A DNA stretch of 64,000 nt from Flavisolibacter amylovorans (GTDB lineage Bacteria; Bacteroidota; Bacteroidia; Chitinophagales; Chitinophagaceae): assembly GCF_039541815.1 (NCBI RefSeq), contig NZ_BAABGY010000008.1, positions 1-64,000 on the forward strand, in the 5' to 3' direction. Of this stretch, positions 25,238-31,657 are shown in pieces. Under the pieces are notes generated by a model, which did not search any database, was not told where the DNA came from, and saw only the letters and a program-made list of their open reading frames with translations. Position numbers and translations under genes: made by a program. How positions within the stretch are numbered: position 1 is the first letter of the stretch; the number at the start of each line of letters is the position of its first letter.

Positions 25238-26827
25238 ATGTTTCGCAAGCTATTTCTCGCAACGTCATTCGTTGCCGCAGCAGCTGCCGCGCAGGCGCAG
25301 GACATCGACGTACAGCACTACCGGTTTCATCTCAAGCTCTCCGACAGCAGCGACCGCATCGAGGGCGAGGCCCGGATGGAGATCCTGTTCCCGAAGGAAA
25401 CAAGTGCCTTCAGTCTTGATCTAGTAGGTCCGAAAGGCAGCAAGGGCATGACCGTTACGGAAGTGGGTTCGTATGCAAACCAGAAGTGGCGGCAGGAGGG
25501 CGACAAGATCCGCTTCGAGTTCGATGCGCCGGTCAATGCCGGGCAGAAGCATACGTTCCTGGTGAAGTACCGGGGCATACCGGCCGACGGCCTCATCATC
25601 TCGAAAAACAAGCACGGGGAGCGCACTTTCTTTGCCGACAACTGGCCCAACCGGGCGCACCACTGGATCCCATGCAACGACCGCCCCGACGACAAGGCTA
25701 CCTTCGAGTTCATCGTAACGGCCCCTTCGAAGTACCAGGTGATCAGCAATGGCGAGTTGGTGAACCGGGAAATCAAGATGACCGCCAACGGTCCTTCAGG
25801 ACACGTGGAGCTTACGCCGCTGGTCACGCACTGGCGCTGCGATGTTGCCTTGCCCACCAAGGTGATGGTGATCGGCGCAGCCCGCTTTGCCGTGAAGACC
25901 TTTGCCGACAGCCCGGCCGGCATCCCGGTGAGCGCCTGGGTGTACCCGCAGGACAGCACGAAGGGCTTTTACGACTACGCGCTCGCACCTTCGATTGTGA
26001 AGTTCTTCTCGGAGTACATCGCGCCGTTCCCGTATAGTAAGCTCGCCAACGTACAGTCGAAGACCATCTTCGGCGGCATGGAGAACGCTTCGGCCATCTT
26101 CTATGCGGAGGAGAGCGTTACCGGCGACCGCAAGTGGGAAGACGTCATCGCACACGAGATCGCTCACCAGTGGTTCGGCGACATGGCGTCCGAGAAAAGC
26201 TTCGCGCACCTGTGGCTGAGTGAGGGCTTTGCGACGTACCTGACGAACATCTATTTCGAAAAGAAGTACGGCGCCGATGCACTGCGTAAGCGCCTCGAGG
26301 CCGACCGCAAACAGGTGCTCGACTTTGTGAAATCGAGCAAGAGCCCGGTAGTGGATTCCACCAGCAACCTCATGTCACTGCTCAATGCTAATTCCTACCA
26401 GAAGGGCGGCTGGGTGCTGCATATGCTGCGGCAGGAGGTAGGTGATGCAGCGTTTCAAAAGATCATAAAGGCCTATTACAACAAGTATAAAGGCGGCAAT
26501 GCCGAGACCCGCGACCTGCAGGCCATTGCAGAATCGGTGAGCAGCCGGGAGCTCGGTTATTTCTTTGACCAATGGCTGTACCGCCCCGGCGTGCCGCGGC
26601 TCCGGTTCGAAGAAAAGCGGGACGAAGACGGACTCAAGCTCAAAATCTACCAGGAAGGGCTGGTCTATCGCCTCAACCTCGAAGTGGAACTCGAAGTCGG
26701 CGGACGAAAGGAGCGACATGTTGTACGGATCACGGGCCCCGAAACGGAATTCAAGCGCAAGGGCAACGTCACCGGCAAGCTCGTGATCGACCCCGATGCG
26801 AGCCTATTGTTCGAGCAGGTAAAATGA
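25238..26827 (+). CDS. M1-family metallopeptidase (aminopeptidase N-like), exported
   Basis: A 529-residue exported aminopeptidase with a signal peptide ending AAAAAAQAQ. The N-terminal saddle domain (about 22-210) precedes the catalytic domain with the exopeptidase motif GGMENASAIFYAEE and HEIAHQWFGD, whose zinc ligands are H306 and H310, with the third ligand E in LWLSEGFATYL. The C-terminal helical superdomain of long M1 enzymes is absent, so it is the short, two-to-three-domain form common in Bacteroidota. It probably trims peptides in the periplasm. A strong terminator follows. Confidence 0.93.
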   Translation: MFRKLFLATSFVAAAAAAQAQDIDVQHYRFHLKLSDSSDRIEGEARMEILFPKETSAFSLDLVGPKGSKGMTVTEVGSYANQKWRQEGDKIRFEFDAPVNAGQKHTFLVKYRGIPADGLIISKNKHGERTFFADNWPNRAHHWIPCNDRPDDKATFEFIVTAPSKYQVISNGELVNREIKMTANGPSGHVELTPLVTHWRCDVALPTKVMVIGAARFAVKTFADSPAGIPVSAWVYPQDSTKGFYDYALAPSIVKFFSEYIAPFPYSKLANVQSKTIFGGMENASAIFYAEESVTGDRKWEDVIAHEIAHQWFGDMASEKSFAHLWLSEGFATYLTNIYFEKKYGADALRKRLEADRKQVLDFVKSSKSPVVDSTSNLMSLLNANSYQKGGWVLHMLRQEVGDAAFQKIIKAYYNKYKGGNAETRDLQAIAESVSSRELGYFFDQWLYRPGVPRLRFEEKRDEDGLKLKIYQEGLVYRLNLEVELEVGGRKERHVVRITGPETEFKRKGNVTGKLVIDPDASLLFEQVK

Positions 26828-26846
26828 CGCCCATCAAAACATAGTG

Positions 26847-26882
26847 AAAAAGCCCCCCGACGGTACCGTAGGGGGGCTTTTT
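26847..26882. terminator. Bidirectional intrinsic terminator
   Basis: Stem AGCCCCCC/GGGGGGCT with A run before and T run after. It separates the converging peptidase (+) and E2 (-) genes. Confidence 0.88.
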
Positions 26883-26901
26883 CTATAAATCTGACATTCC
26901 A

Positions 26902-26919
26902 GATCTCAGATCTGAGATC
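26902..26919. repeat. Palindrome GATCTCAGATCTGAGATC
   Basis: Perfect 18-base palindrome whose edge overlaps the TGA stop codon of the E2 gene. Same family as 8611-8660 and 9731-9773. Confidence 0.8.
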
Positions 26920-28603
26920 AGACTAGCATGGTCACCGGGTTCTCGAGGTATTTCTTGAAGGTCTGGAGGAAGCCCGCACCCACGGCGCCGTCTACGGAGC
27001 GGTGGTCGCAGGAGAGGGTCACCTTCATGACATTGCTCACGCCGAAGCCATCGCCTTTACGGACCACCACTTCCTTGATGCGGCCTACGGCCAGGATAGC
27101 GGAGTCGGGCGGGTTGATGATGGCGGTGAACTCGTCGATGTCCATCATGCCGAGGTTGGAGATGGTGAAGGTGTTGCCGGTGAATTCATTGGGCTGCAGC
27201 TTCTTGCTCTTGGCCTTGCCGGCGAGCTCCTTGGCCTCGGCCGAGATCTGGGAGAGGGTCTTCTGGTCGGCGAAGCGGATCACCGGAACGATGAGGCCGT
27301 CTTCGATGGCCACGGCCATGCCGATGTGCACGTGCTGGTAGGTACGGATGAAATCGCCCATCCAGGAGGAGTTGACGGCGGGGTGGGCGCGGAGCGCGAG
27401 GGCCACGGCCTTGATCACCATATCGTTGAAGGAGATCTTGACGGGGCTCACCTCGTTCATGGAAGCGCGGGCCTCCATGGCCTTGTCCATGTTGATCTCC
27501 ATCGTGAGGTAGAAGTGCGGGGCGCTGAACTTCGACTCGCCGAGGCGCTTGGCGATCACCTTGCGCATTTGCGATACGTTGGTGTCGTTGTAGCCTTCCT
27601 GGCCGTTCGCTACGAAAGCGGGGGCCGACTTGGCTGCCGGGGCTGCGGCCTGCTGGGCAGCGGCCGGCGCGGCTTGCTGCTGCTGTTGCTGCGGCTTGAA
27701 GTTGTCGATATCGCTCTTGGTGATGCGGCCGCCGTCGCCGGAGCCGGGCACCTGGGAGAGGTCGATGCCTTTTTCCTTCGCCATGGCCTTGGCCAGGGGA
27801 GAAGCCTTTACACGGCCATCGCTATTGGTAGCCGCGGCAGCAGGAGCGGACTCGGCCTTTACTTCCGTGTTCCCTGTTCCTTGTTCCTTATTCGATTGTT
27901 CTCCGCCAGCGGCCGGAGCGCTTCCGCCTTTCGACGCCGCCACGATCGCATCCACGTCTACTTTGCCTTGCTCGCCGATGATGCAGAGCAGGTCGTTGAC
28001 GGCGATCTTGGCGCCGGGCTGCGCACCCTGGTAGAGGAGCGTGCCGTTCTTATAGGATTCGAGCTCCATGGTGGCCTTGTCGGTCTCGATATCGGCCAGC
28101 ACTTCGCCCTTCTTCACGGCGTCGCCCACTTTCTTGTGCCAGGAGGCGATGACGCCCTCGGTCATCGTATCGGACAGGCGGGGCATCAGCACCACTTCTT
28201 CCATTTTGGAGAGGTCCATAGAAGAACCACCACCCTGGGCAGGGGCGGGTGCAGCGGCAGGTGCCGGAGCGGCTTCGGCCTTTACTTCCGTGTTCCCTGT
28301 TCCTTGTTCCTTGTTCTGCTGTTCAGCGCCACCGCCACCGGCGGTAAGCGACGAGATATCTTCGCCCGGCGCACCAATGATGCACAGCAGGTCATCCACC
28401 TGGATCTTGCCGCCCTTGTCGGCGCCCAGCTTCAGCAGGGTGCCGTCTTTGTACGACTCGAGCTCCATAGTGGCTTTATCGGTCTCAATTTCCGCAAGGA
28501 TCTCCCCTTTCTTCACCGTATCGCCCACCTTCTTATGCCAGGCGGCGATCACGCCTTCGGTCATCGTGTCGCTCAGTCGGGGCATTTTGATCACTTCAGC
28601 CAT
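26918..28603 (-). CDS. Pyruvate dehydrogenase E2 (dihydrolipoamide acetyltransferase), two lipoyl domains
   Basis: Core E2 subunit, moving acetyl from E1 to CoA; 561 residues. Two lipoyl domains carry the lipoylated lysines K43 and K176, each in ETDKATMELESYK. A peripheral-subunit-binding domain (about 265-300: VKASPLAKAMAKEKGIDL) and a Gln/Ala-rich linker lead to the catalytic domain, which ends with the active-site DHRSVDGAVGAGF (H534, D538). The two inter-domain linkers both contain KEQGTGNTEVKAE, encoded by copies of an intergenic-type DNA repeat. E1 and E3 genes are not in the window. The pyruvate assignment rests on overall resemblance. Confidence 0.93.
   Translation of the reverse strand: MAEVIKMPRLSDTMTEGVIAAWHKKVGDTVKKGEILAEIETDKATMELESYKDGTLLKLGADKGGKIQVDDLLCIIGAPGEDISSLTAGGGGAEQQNKEQGTGNTEVKAEAAPAPAAAPAPAQGGGSSMDLSKMEEVVLMPRLSDTMTEGVIASWHKKVGDAVKKGEVLADIETDKATMELESYKNGTLLYQGAQPGAKIAVNDLLCIIGEQGKVDVDAIVAASKGGSAPAAGGEQSNKEQGTGNTEVKAESAPAAAATNSDGRVKASPLAKAMAKEKGIDLSQVPGSGDGGRITKSDIDNFKPQQQQQQAAPAAAQQAAAPAAKSAPAFVANGQEGYNDTNVSQMRKVIAKRLGESKFSAPHFYLTMEINMDKAMEARASMNEVSPVKISFNDMVIKAVALALRAHPAVNSSWMGDFIRTYQHVHIGMAVAIEDGLIVPVIRFADQKTLSQISAEAKELAGKAKSKKLQPNEFTGNTFTISNLGMMDIDEFTAIINPPDSAILAVGRIKEVVVRKGDGFGVSNVMKVTLSCDHRSVDGAVGAGFLQTFKKYLENPVTMLV
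27851..27892 (-). repeat. GAACAAGGAACAGGGAACA-type repeat inside the E2 linker 2
   Basis: Encodes residues 238-251 of E2. The nucleotide pattern matches the intergenic GGAACAGGGAATAAGGAAC repeats at 40219-40275 and near 29550-29572. Confidence 0.7.
28274..28315 (-). repeat. GAACAAGGAACAGGGAACA-type repeat inside the E2 linker 1
   Basis: Encodes residues 97-110 of E2, nearly identical at DNA level to 27851-27892. Confidence 0.7.
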
Positions 28604-28626
28604 CGGTATACTTTGATTTTAGGGGC

Positions 28627-28634
28627 CGAAAATA
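28627..28634 (-). promoter_or_regulatory. -7-like element TATTTTCG of the E2 gene
   Basis: TAnnTT(T/C)G variant on the minus strand, 23 bases before the E2 ATG. Confidence 0.45.
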
Positions 28635-28649
28635 ACGCAAATACAGGGA

Positions 28650-28690
28650 ATGTGCTAATGGGGTAATGGGGTAATGGGAGAATAGGATAT
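28650..28690 (+). repeat. GTGCTAATG/GGGGTAATG wobbly repeat
   Basis: Imperfect tandem units upstream of the E2 gene. The inverted partner lies at 28781-28811, next to the end of rsmG. Confidence 0.65.
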
Positions 28691-28780
28691 CAGACAGTGC
28701 AGATTGCTTTTTGGGCGCGGACCCGCCTGGTCCTTATTTAGTTCATGTAAAAATCTACCTCATTCCGGGATCGGGCATTT

Positions 28781-28811
28781 CCCCATCACCCCATTCTCCC
28801 ATCACCCCATC
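28781..28811 (-). repeat. CCCCATTCTCCCATCACC wobbly repeat (inverted partner)
   Basis: Reverse-complement relative of 28650-28690, ending four bases before the rsmG stop. Confidence 0.65.
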
Positions 28812-28815
28812 CGTT

Positions 28816-29526
28816 TTACTGCGCGTACACCACGTATTTCTCCCGGAACCATTCCTCCTCGAAGAGGCTGGAGATCTCGATCATGCGGGGACGGCCTTTG
28901 GCGCCGCTCTCGTTCAGCTCAGCGGCGAGGTCGCCGCCCTTGAGGCACACAAGGCCCGATTTGTAGACGGTTTCGCCGCCCTCTTCCTCCACGCGGAACT
29001 CGGTCTTGCGGAGCAGGGGGCGGCTCCAGCGCAGGAGGTCGCCGAGCGGCGCTACGGCGCGGGAAACGGCAAAGTCGAACTTCCGGCCCTTGATGTCCTC
29101 GGCACGGGTATGCTGGGTGGTCACATTGTCGAGGCCGACGGCCTCTTTGACGGCGTCGATGATCTTGAGTTTCTTGCCAATGGAGTCGACCAGGTGGAAT
29201 TTCACGTTCGGGAAGAAGATCGCCAGGGGCACGCCGGGAAAGCCGCCGCCGGTGCCGATGTCGACGAGCTCGAGGCCGTTGCGGAAGGGAATGGTGGCCG
29301 CGATGGCGAGCGAGTGCAGGACATGCTTCTCGTACAGCGACTCGATGTCTTTCCGGGAAATGACGTTGATCTTGCTGTTCCAGTCGGTATAGAGCGCTTC
29401 GAGCGCTTGGAACTGGGAGAGCTGCTTTTCGGAGAAGTCGGAGAAATACTTGAGGAGAATGTCGGCCCCCTGTCCCCCCAAGGGGGCACTTAGGTCGGGC
29501 TGTCCTTTGTCGGTGGAGTCGGTCAT
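28816..29526 (-). CDS. rsmG: 16S rRNA (guanine-527-N7)-methyltransferase
   Basis: Methylates G527 of 16S rRNA (236 residues). The family body begins at LLKYFSDFSEKQLSQFQALEALY and contains WNSKINVISRKDIESLYEKH, motif I LVDIGTGGGFPGVPLAIFFP, LVDSIGKKLKIIDAV, and FDFAVSRAVAPLGDLLRW. The promoter at 29534-29541 fixes ATG 29526, so the protein has a 22-residue extension. Residues 11-21 (DLSAPLGGQGA) are encoded by a copy of the dispersed CCCCCTGT repeat. No ATG lies between the repeat and the family body. Confidence 0.94.
   Translation of the reverse strand: MTDSTDKGQPDLSAPLGGQGADILLKYFSDFSEKQLSQFQALEALYTDWNSKINVISRKDIESLYEKHVLHSLAIAATIPFRNGLELVDIGTGGGFPGVPLAIFFPNVKFHLVDSIGKKLKIIDAVKEAVGLDNVTTQHTRAEDIKGRKFDFAVSRAVAPLGDLLRWSRPLLRKTEFRVEEEGGETVYKSGLVCLKGGDLAAELNESGAKGRPRMIEISSLFEEEWFREKYVVYAQ
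29465..29496 (+). repeat. CCCCCTGT-type dispersed repeat, copy 1 (within rsmG)
   Basis: GCCCCCTGTCCCCCC followed by AAGGGGGCACTTAGGTC. Translated in the rsmG frame on the other strand. The CCCCCTGT end points into the gene body. Confidence 0.85.
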
Positions 29527-29533
29527 ACAGGAG

Positions 29534-29541
29534 CAAAGCTA
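29534..29541 (-). promoter_or_regulatory. -7 element TAGCTTTG of rsmG
   Basis: Exact TAnnTTTG match on the minus strand ending eight bases before ATG 29526. It supports a start upstream of the repeat. Confidence 0.65.
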
Positions 29542-29912
29542 GGGAACAATAGAACAGGGAATAAGGAACGGGGAAGGCAGAATAAGGTGAAGAAGGGATT
29601 TTTTACCGCTAAGAAGCTAAGTGGCTAAGGTATTCGCTAAGGAGAGAACGTTTTTCGTCTATTGGTTTATTGGTAAAGCGTCGTTGCAGTGCAGCCTGCC
29701 TTATCGTGCTAGCAGATCTTACATGTCGGCACATCGGTAATGGAAACCTGGAACCGTGGAAAGGGACATCCGCGCTCATCGTATCAAATCAGTAACATCC
29801 GCGTTCCTTCTCTTCCTTGGCCATCTTCTCTCAAACGCCCAAATGAACAAGAGGAGCGCTTGGCCCTATTGTTCTCTTGATTAGCACATCAGCACATTAA
29901 CCCATTAGCACA
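29542..29912. other. Repeat-rich intergenic region
   Basis: No gene is supported. It holds remnants of several repeat families: GAACAGGGAATAAGGAAC (29550-29572), TATTGGTTTATTGGTAAA (near 29660), CATCCGCGCTCATCG and CATCCGCGTTCC (29768-29810), and GCACATTA units at the right end. Confidence 0.6.
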
Positions 29913-29919
29913 TTAATTC
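29880..29919 (-). repeat. CATTAGCAC wobbly tandem repeat
   Basis: Four imperfect CA(T/G)CAGCACATTA-like units running into the stop codon of the GT2 gene. Confidence 0.65.
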
Positions 29920-31031
29920 CAGGTCTTCTTCGGCTTCTTCCACACCGCCGGGGCGAAGATGAGGTAATAAAAGAAAAGCCAGAGGTCCCAGAAGAGGAAC
30001 ATCGGGAAGAGGTCGTCTTCGCCGAGGCGCTTCATGGCTTTGCGCCACACGAGGCCGATGGTGAGGAGCCGCAATGCGAGGGGGATGAGCGCCAGCCGCC
30101 AGTCGTATACGATCGCCGCAGCGGCGAAGAGCGGGTAAAACAGGAAGTAGGAGGTCGTATACAGCCCGAGGAGCCACTGGTGGCCGCGGCGGTAGTATTT
30201 GCCGGTGGAGTAGTGGCGGTTCTTCTGGCGCATCCAGTCCTTCCAGGTCGTTTTGGGGCGCGAGAGGGTAAAGGCATCGGGGTCGAGTACCACGGTGGTG
30301 TTGGCGGCGGAGGCTACCTTGTTGATAAAGAGGTCGTCGTCGCCGGAGGGGATGTGGTTGATGGCCGAGAAGCCCTTGTTGCGGAAGAAGAGGCCCTTGC
30401 GGTAGGCGAGGTTGCGGCCCACGCCCATATAGGGCTTACCGGCGAGGGCGTAGCCGAGGTATTGCAGCGCGGTGTGGAAGGTTTCGAAGCGGATGGCCTT
30501 GTTGAGAAAGCCCGGGAGCTTCTGGTAGGCGCCGTAGCCGAGCACCACCTCGATGCCGTCGCGGAAGGCGTCCTGCATCTTATAGATCCAGTGCTCGGAG
30601 GCGGGCACGCAGTCGGCATCGGTGAGGAGCAGCACCTCGTGCTTCGCCTCCTTGATGCCGATGGAGAGGGGGTACTTTTTGCCGGCGATCAGCTTGGCTT
30701 CCTGCTGCAGCTCCACGATGTTGAGGAAGCGGAACGTTTTCTGGAACTCCTCGAGGATATAGCGGGAGTCGTCCACCGAGTTGTCGTTGACCACCACCAC
30801 CTCGTGGGTGCTGCGGTAGTCCTGCACGAGCACACCGGGCAGGTTGCGGGCGAGGTTCTCGTCCTCGTCGCGCGCGCAGATCACCACCGACACGGGGTGC
30901 TGCCGCGAGGCCTCCTTCGCGGGCGGTTTCCAGGCGCCCACGTGGCGGAAGAAGTAGCCGTAATAGAAGATTTGGATCGCCGCCACCACACAAAACGCGA
31001 CGAATAGCACCAGTCCCCAACTCATAAGCAT
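29913..31031 (-). CDS. Membrane-bound family 2 glycosyltransferase
   Basis: A 372-residue processive-type GT2. An N-terminal membrane helix (WGLVLFVAFCVVAAIQIFYYG) is followed by the GT-A domain: PVSVVICARDEDENL, EVVVVNDNSVDDS, the DxD-type LLLTDADCVPAS, PSGDDDLFINKV, and a KNRHYSTGKYYRRGHQW segment in the place of the acceptor-site QxxRW. Two or three C-terminal membrane helices complete it. Product unknown. ATG 31031 follows the promoter; the frame is open back to 31070 through a copy of the CCCCCTGT repeat (coding MPPWGDRG), which is taken as spurious. Confidence 0.85.
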   Translation of the reverse strand: MLMSWGLVLFVAFCVVAAIQIFYYGYFFRHVGAWKPPAKEASRQHPVSVVICARDEDENLARNLPGVLVQDYRSTHEVVVVNDNSVDDSRYILEEFQKTFRFLNIVELQQEAKLIAGKKYPLSIGIKEAKHEVLLLTDADCVPASEHWIYKMQDAFRDGIEVVLGYGAYQKLPGFLNKAIRFETFHTALQYLGYALAGKPYMGVGRNLAYRKGLFFRNKGFSAINHIPSGDDDLFINKVASAANTTVVLDPDAFTLSRPKTTWKDWMRQKNRHYSTGKYYRRGHQWLLGLYTTSYFLFYPLFAAAAIVYDWRLALIPLALRLLTIGLVWRKAMKRLGEDDLFPMFLFWDLWLFFYYLIFAPAVWKKPKKTWN

Positions 31032-31035
31032 GCCG

Positions 31036-31043
31036 CGAAGATA
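31036..31043 (-). promoter_or_regulatory. -7-like element TATCTTCG of the GT2 gene
   Basis: TAnnTT(T/C)G variant between the dispersed repeat and ATG 31031. It decides the start. Confidence 0.5.
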
Positions 31044-31045
31044 AA

Positions 31046-31077
31046 GCCCCCTGTCCCCCCAAGGGGGCACTCAGGCC
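31046..31077 (+). repeat. CCCCCTGT-type dispersed repeat, copy 2
   Basis: GCCCCCTGTCCCCCC plus AAGGGGGCACTCAGGCC. The CCCCCTGT end faces the GT2 gene. With copy 3 it brackets the DUF559 gene as inverted repeats. Confidence 0.85.
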
Positions 31078-31078
31078 G

Positions 31079-31106
31079 GAATTTTCTCATTTTTTTGCGG
31101 TGTTTT
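31079..31106 (+). promoter_or_regulatory. Leader motif shared with the S23 gene
   Basis: TTTCTCATTTTT and CGGTGTTTT in the same order and spacing as 10472-10499; 24 of the first 27 bases agree by eye. Confidence 0.6.
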
Positions 31107-31145
31107 CCTCTTGCAGTGCGGGTTTCAGCAGATGACTTTTGTCTT

Positions 31146-31586
31146 ATGAAACCTGAGCATCCTGACAGATCATATAACCGGTTCGGTTATCAATGGGCAG
31201 ACCCTCGGCTTTATGCGCGCTTGAAAGAACGTGCGCGCCAGCAACTGCTTTTCCCGACACCTGCCGAAACGCTTCTTTGGAATGAATTGAAAGGAGCACA
31301 ATTGGAAGGGTGGCGTTTCCGGCGGCAGCATATCATCAAGGTATATATCGCCGACTTCGTTTGCCTTCCTAAAAACCTGGTGGTTGAAGTGGATGGCCTC
31401 GTTCACCAATTACCGGAAATTCAAATTAGTGACGCGGAACGCACGGTGGATCTGAATTCTTTAGGTTTCACGGTGATCCGGTTCCGAAATGAGGAAGTTG
31501 AGCAGGATCTGCCCGGCGTGCTGGCCCGGATCCGGCAAAAGCTAAAGGAGCTTCCGGGTATCGAAAAGCGCCGGATAAATGACTGA
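31146..31586 (+). CDS. DUF559 / Vsr-like endonuclease-fold protein
   Basis: A 146-residue protein of the DUF559 family, related in fold to Vsr and restriction endonucleases. The catalytic-type pattern is visible: PAETLLWNELKGAQLEGWRF, RRQHIIKVYIADFVC, LVVEVDGLVHQ, then SDAERTVDLNSLGFTVIRF and the NEEVEQDL tail, giving E, D, E-x-D and H in the right order. The true substrate is unknown. It starts after the shared leader motif and is flanked by inverted copies of the CCCCCTGT repeat (31046-31077 and 31610-31640). Its lower GC suggests acquisition. Confidence 0.85.
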   Translation: MKPEHPDRSYNRFGYQWADPRLYARLKERARQQLLFPTPAETLLWNELKGAQLEGWRFRRQHIIKVYIADFVCLPKNLVVEVDGLVHQLPEIQISDAERTVDLNSLGFTVIRFRNEEVEQDLPGVLARIRQKLKELPGIEKRRIND

Positions 31587-31609
31587 ACCCCAGTCGAAAG
31601 GAATCTGCA

Positions 31610-31640
31610 ACCTAAGTGCCCCCTTGGGGGGACAGGGGGC
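31610..31640 (-). repeat. CCCCCTGT-type dispersed repeat, copy 3
   Basis: Inverted relative to copy 2. It lies 23 bases after the DUF559 stop and 17 bases before the tgt ATG, with the CCCCCTGT end towards tgt. Confidence 0.85.
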
Positions 31641-31641
31641 C

Positions 31642-31649
31642 TATCTTTG
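31642..31649 (+). promoter_or_regulatory. -7 element TATCTTTG of tgt
   Basis: Exact TAnnTTTG match between the repeat and ATG 31658, eight bases before it. Confidence 0.65.
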
Positions 31650-31657
31650 CGTCCTCT

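Noticed and set aside
27002..28666. 554-codon + strand frame across the E2 gene
   Set aside because: Antisense shadow; lipoyl and catalytic motifs are on the minus strand.
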